Assembly (NCBI RefSeq): GCF_020150815.1
Contig: NZ_CP083723.1
Location: 2,604,001 to 2,668,000, forward strand
DNA length: 64,000 nt
Reading direction: 5' to 3'
Source of the DNA: Haloprofundus salilacus
GTDB taxonomy: Archaea > Halobacteriota > Halobacteria > Halobacteriales > Haloferacaceae
A model generated the notes under the pieces. That model was not told the origin of the DNA, did no database searches, and saw nothing but the letters and a program-made list of their open reading frames with translations. This document shows, piece by piece, positions 61,294 through 64,000 of this stretch (positions within the stretch are counted from its first letter, which is position 1; every line of letters begins with the position of its first letter). The position numbers and the translations under genes were made by a program.

Positions 61294-62730
61294 ATGCGCC
61301 AGGCGACCGTACCCTCCACAGTCGCCATGCAGACGCCACCAGCCACGCCCGTCGTCAGTTCGCCCGCGCCCGACGAGTACGCGACCGTGGTCGATGCCAT
61401 CGACGTGGGTGCCGACCCCGACGGCCAAACGCCGTTCGACGTCGCACCGCACCTCGACGACGACACGCTCGTTCGATTTTCGCCCGGGACGTACTTATTC
61501 GAACCGCTCCGAGCAGAAGGTCTTTCGAACGCGGCGCTGTACGCGCCCGACGGCGCGACACTCGTCTCGAACGGTACGGGCCTCCACGACGCCATCCACC
61601 TCCGCAACGCCAGCGACGTGCACGTCGAGGGGTTCGACCTCGAACAGCGACCCGACGACCCCGCGCGGACGAAACTCGTCGTCGACGGCGGGACGAACAG
61701 CCTCCGCGACTACCGCGTCGTCGGTCCCTACAACCCGAACGACTACTCGGGGGAGGGCCGGTCCGGAAACCGGAGCCGAAATCAGGCGGTGCTTCTCGAA
61801 TGCGCCGGCGAGTCAACCGAGTTGCTCGTCGAACGCGTCGACCTGTGCGACGGCGGAATGGCGTCGGCCCTCTTCGTCGACCCGACGCTCGAAGCGAGCG
61901 ACGATTTCCGGCCCGGTGGGACCGTGGCGTTCGTCGACTGTTGCGTCGAGGGGTGGACCGAGGGTCTCTACGCCAGCGCCCACGCCGGACCGCTCGTCGT
62001 CCGCGGCGGACGGTACGCCAACAGCAACGTCGTACAGGTTCGGACGGGTGGCCCGAACGCGCTGGTCGAGAACGTGGACGTGGCGCTGGACGACCTCGCA
62101 GCGGTTCCCACCGAGCGGACGACGCGCGGAATCTGGGCGCGCGAAGGCGAGTGCACCCGCGTCGTCGACTGCGACGTCGTCGTCGCCGAGTCGTTCGGCG
62201 TCGTCGAAAGCGACGTCGAATCGGGCAGCAAATCGGACGAGGTGCCGAGCGTATCGGGCGCAATCGTCCACGGCGCGAAGGCGGGATGCCTCCGCATAGA
62301 AGAGACGAGCATCGTCGTCGACGCCGACGGTGTAAACGCGGTGCGGTCGCTCGCAGCGAAGGGCGATCCGTTCTACGCGCCGTCGATGGTCGAACACGGG
62401 GAGACGGTCGACCCGACGACGCTCGACCGGCGACTCGAACTCCTCGACGCGACGATTCGCGGCGACGCCGACGGCGTCGGAACGTACGGCCGGATGGCGG
62501 TCGACGTCCGAAACCGCCGACACGACTCGACGGTTCGAGAGTGTGAGATTCGACAGTCGGGGCGCGAGCGCGACGGCGTGCGCGTCGTCGCCGCCGACCG
62601 GGTCAGCGTCGTCGATTCCATCGTCGACGTGACTGGCGTGCAGTTCGACGTGGACGAGCGGAGCGCGGAGACGTTCGTGCGGTCGGGAGTGAGCGACGGC
62701 AGCGGTTCAGACACGGTATCTCGAACGTGA
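61294..62730 (+). CDS. right-handed beta-helix (pectate-lyase-like fold) protein
   Basis: 478 residues from the first ATG (467 from the second at 61327). Repeated short units such as VENVDVALDDLAAVP, LRIEETSIVVDADGVN, LELLDATIRGDADGVG and VVDSIVDVTGVQFDVD are parallel beta-helix rungs (about residues 90-460), as in pectate lyases and polysaccharide-degrading or binding proteins. There is no clear signal peptide; it may be cytoplasmic or exported by an unusual route. No catalytic motif is recognised. It follows the RPA-linked small genes with a 63-bp gap. Confidence 0.8.
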   Translation: MRQATVPSTVAMQTPPATPVVSSPAPDEYATVVDAIDVGADPDGQTPFDVAPHLDDDTLVRFSPGTYLFEPLRAEGLSNAALYAPDGATLVSNGTGLHDAIHLRNASDVHVEGFDLEQRPDDPARTKLVVDGGTNSLRDYRVVGPYNPNDYSGEGRSGNRSRNQAVLLECAGESTELLVERVDLCDGGMASALFVDPTLEASDDFRPGGTVAFVDCCVEGWTEGLYASAHAGPLVVRGGRYANSNVVQVRTGGPNALVENVDVALDDLAAVPTERTTRGIWAREGECTRVVDCDVVVAESFGVVESDVESGSKSDEVPSVSGAIVHGAKAGCLRIEETSIVVDADGVNAVRSLAAKGDPFYAPSMVEHGETVDPTTLDRRLELLDATIRGDADGVGTYGRMAVDVRNRRHDSTVRECEIRQSGRERDGVRVVAADRVSVVDSIVDVTGVQFDVDERSAETFVRSGVSDGSGSDTVSRT

Positions 62731-62799
62731 CGTACAGGCGATGGAACTGATTACTCGTCTGACGAATGATTAAGTACCACGAGGTCCCAAATCCAGAAT

Positions 62800-63216
62800 A
62801 TGGGCAACAAAAACAAGACTATCTCGTTCCGCGTCAACGAGGACGCGTTCGAGACGCTCCGCGAGATCGCCGAGGAGCGGGACATCTCGCTGTCGGCGGT
62901 GTTTCGCGACTACGTGGACACGCTCGTTGCCCACGACGGTCAGGTACGAGTCGTCCCCGAAGACGAGTTAGAACGGAGTTACGACGACGGCGCAACGGGG
63001 TTCCCGCCGACCGTCGAGGTTCCGAAAAGTTTCATCCGCGAGCACGAGCGCCTCGAACTGGAGACCGAACACCTCCGCGAGCAACTGGAGGAGCACAAGC
63101 GCTACGTCAACTACCTCCGCGAGCAACTCGAAGAACTCGACGGCGACGACGAGGACGTCATTCAACTCGAGGAGTTGGACGGCGAACGCGACGACCAGCC
63201 GTTCCGTCTGGGCTGA
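62800..63216 (+). CDS. ribbon-helix-helix (CopG-like) protein with coiled coil
   Basis: A 138-residue protein. The N-terminal ribbon-helix-helix reads KTISFRVNEDAFETLREIAE then ERDISLSAVFRDYVDTLV (residues about 6-43), typical of CopG/MetJ-type DNA binding. A long charged helix follows (about 75-115, HERLELETEHLREQLEEHKR then YVNYLREQLEEL), a coiled coil for dimerisation, and an acidic tail. Probably a DNA-associated regulator; target unknown. Confidence 0.85.
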   Translation: MGNKNKTISFRVNEDAFETLREIAEERDISLSAVFRDYVDTLVAHDGQVRVVPEDELERSYDDGATGFPPTVEVPKSFIREHERLELETEHLREQLEEHKRYVNYLREQLEELDGDDEDVIQLEELDGERDDQPFRLG

Positions 63217-63241
63217 CGGTCGTTCTCCTCCGGTTCCGTCG

Positions 63242-63697
63242 TTACCGCGTCAGCGACTGCTTCGCTTCGGCAGACTTCTGTTGCATCTCCCGGTTGCCGT
63301 CGACGGCGGCGAGCGATTCGACCGCTTCGAGCGTCCGCACCGACTGGTCGAGAAACGAGAGCACGTCGCCGGGGTAGGCGTACAGCATATAGTCGTCGGT
63401 CATCACGTCGACGATGGCGTCGGGACCGAGACCCTGCGCGCGGAGGTCCAGCAGGTAGCTGACGAACTTGCGCTCGGGGTGGCCGCAGTACGGGTTGGTG
63501 TCGCAGTCGCAGTCGAGGAAATCCTGCGCGAAGTCCAGCACCCGCTCGCGAGTCGCCTCGTCGAGTTTTTCGAGACCGTCGCCCGTGTAGAGCACGTCCA
63601 GCGTCGCGCCCTTGAACGCGCCCTTCGGGATGCTCGTCTCCAGTTGAGAGGCGATCTGACGGTGGTTCTTCAGATAGATTTTGTCCGTGATGGCCAC
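63242..63697 (-). CDS. conserved haloarchaeal protein, DUF5814-like
   Basis: A 151-residue protein starting with GTG (VAITDKIYLKNHRQIASQLE). Conserved features include IPKGAFKGATLDVLYTGDGL, a Cys cluster CDCDTNPYCGHPERKFV (three cysteines and a histidine, possibly metal-binding), and GLGPDAIVDVMTDDYMLYAY then PGDVLSFLDQSVRTL. I recall it as DUF5814, sometimes fused to helicase-like proteins. The start at 63695-63697 fits a leaderless gene; the longer frame running into the tRNA is spurious. Confidence 0.78.
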   Translation of the reverse strand: MAITDKIYLKNHRQIASQLETSIPKGAFKGATLDVLYTGDGLEKLDEATRERVLDFAQDFLDCDCDTNPYCGHPERKFVSYLLDLRAQGLGPDAIVDVMTDDYMLYAYPGDVLSFLDQSVRTLEAVESLAAVDGNREMQQKSAEAKQSLTR

Positions 63698-63875
63698 TGT
63701 TGAACGGTGATAGACGGGTCGGCCCCAAAAGCGTCTCGCCTCTCCACTCTGCTGGTCGCAATTCATTGAACGGCGAGCGGTGGTCGCGCGGCCGTGAGCG
63801 TGTGCCCTGTCGCCGGATAGCGAATGCACAGTAAGTCGTAACGTATTTGAATCGCAGAAGAGTACGATTGGATGT

Positions 63876-63949
63876 GTCCGGGTTGGGGTAGTGGACCATC
63901 CTTCAGCCTTGTGGAGGCTGAGACGCGGGTTCGATTCTCGCACCTGGAC
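63876..63949 (+). tRNA. tRNA-His (anticodon GTG)
   Basis: A cloverleaf is present, including the extra G-1 (63876) pairing with C73, an acceptor stem with one G-U pair, and the anticodon stem CAGCC/GGCTG (63904-63920) with loop TTGTGGA, giving anticodon GTG. The T arm is GCGGG-TTCGATT-CTCGC. The 3' CCA is not encoded. The encoded G-1 is the identity element of histidine tRNAs. Confidence 0.95.
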
Positions 63950-64000
63950 CTGTTTTTCTATTGATAATTTGTGGGCCTATAACCATCGTTAAGCAGATCT

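Noticed and set aside
1-64000. CRISPR array
   Set aside because: No regularly spaced repeats of 25-40 bp were seen; the only tandem or spaced repeats are the short ones listed.
63951-64000. Terminator after tRNA-His
   Set aside because: A short T-run (TGTTTTTCT) follows the tRNA, compatible with archaeal termination, but there is too little sequence before the window edge to support a call.

Overview
The window is a piece of a haloarchaeal (class Halobacteria) main chromosome. Evidence: high GC with strong G/C third positions, very acidic proteins, and a complete archaeal A-type ATP synthase operon. Other archaeal markers are Sec61-beta, L40e, an archaeal RPA/RPA-associated pair, Tfx, bacterio-opsin-activator-type HTH regulators, HalOD1 and DUF7344 domains, and many leaderless genes with a TATA-like box about 25 nt before the start codon. 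I cannot fix the genus; a Haloferacaceae-like organism is plausible but unproven.

Region 1 (1-20.2 kb) is a catabolic cluster for an acyl compound. It holds four AMP-forming acyl-CoA ligases, a crotonase, two MaoC hot-dog proteins, an acyl-CoA dehydrogenase, an SDR, an LLM-class flavin oxidoreductase, an iron-type alcohol dehydrogenase, an APH-type kinase, a HAD hydrolase and an MFS carrier, with several regulators in between. The HAD, kinase and dehydrogenase are the three separate domains of human ACAD10. The dehydrogenase also carries the ACAD10/11-type active-site segment with Asp in place of Glu. This suggests an archaeal route in which a 4-hydroxyacyl-CoA is phosphorylated and then eliminated, as in the bacterial levulinate (lva) pathway and mammalian ACAD10/11.

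Region 2 (20.2-33.7 kb) is housekeeping: leuS, two small heat-shock proteins, pheA, hisH, uracil-DNA glycosylase, DUF99, an MBL hydrolase, rpl40e, a thioredoxin, Sec61-beta, pdxT, an S9 peptidase and hisE. Region 3 (33.9-42.8 kb) is the ATP synthase operon, read on the minus strand as H-I-K-E-C-F-A-B, with D after a short gap. A decayed second copy of the atpI 3' end sits between atpI and atpK. Region 4 (43-55.7 kb) holds a quinone-type methyltransferase, a pilin-like protein, a divergent envelope/membrane-regulator pair, etfBA followed by a striking multi-hairpin element, a prenyl synthase, DUF373 and DUF202 proteins, a radical SAM protein with unusual cysteine spacing, a TRAM protein, Tfx and an SDR.

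Region 5 (55.7-57.35 kb) is a short AT-rich islet, probably acquired. It has an unknown protein preceded in frame by a Tat-like signal with no usable start codon, converging on a 58-residue two-helix membrane protein. Region 6 (57.35-64 kb) returns to core genes: a nucleotidyltransferase, RPA and its partner, small zinc-ribbon and acidic proteins, a beta-helix protein, a ribbon-helix-helix protein, a conserved haloarchaeal protein and tRNA-His(GTG).
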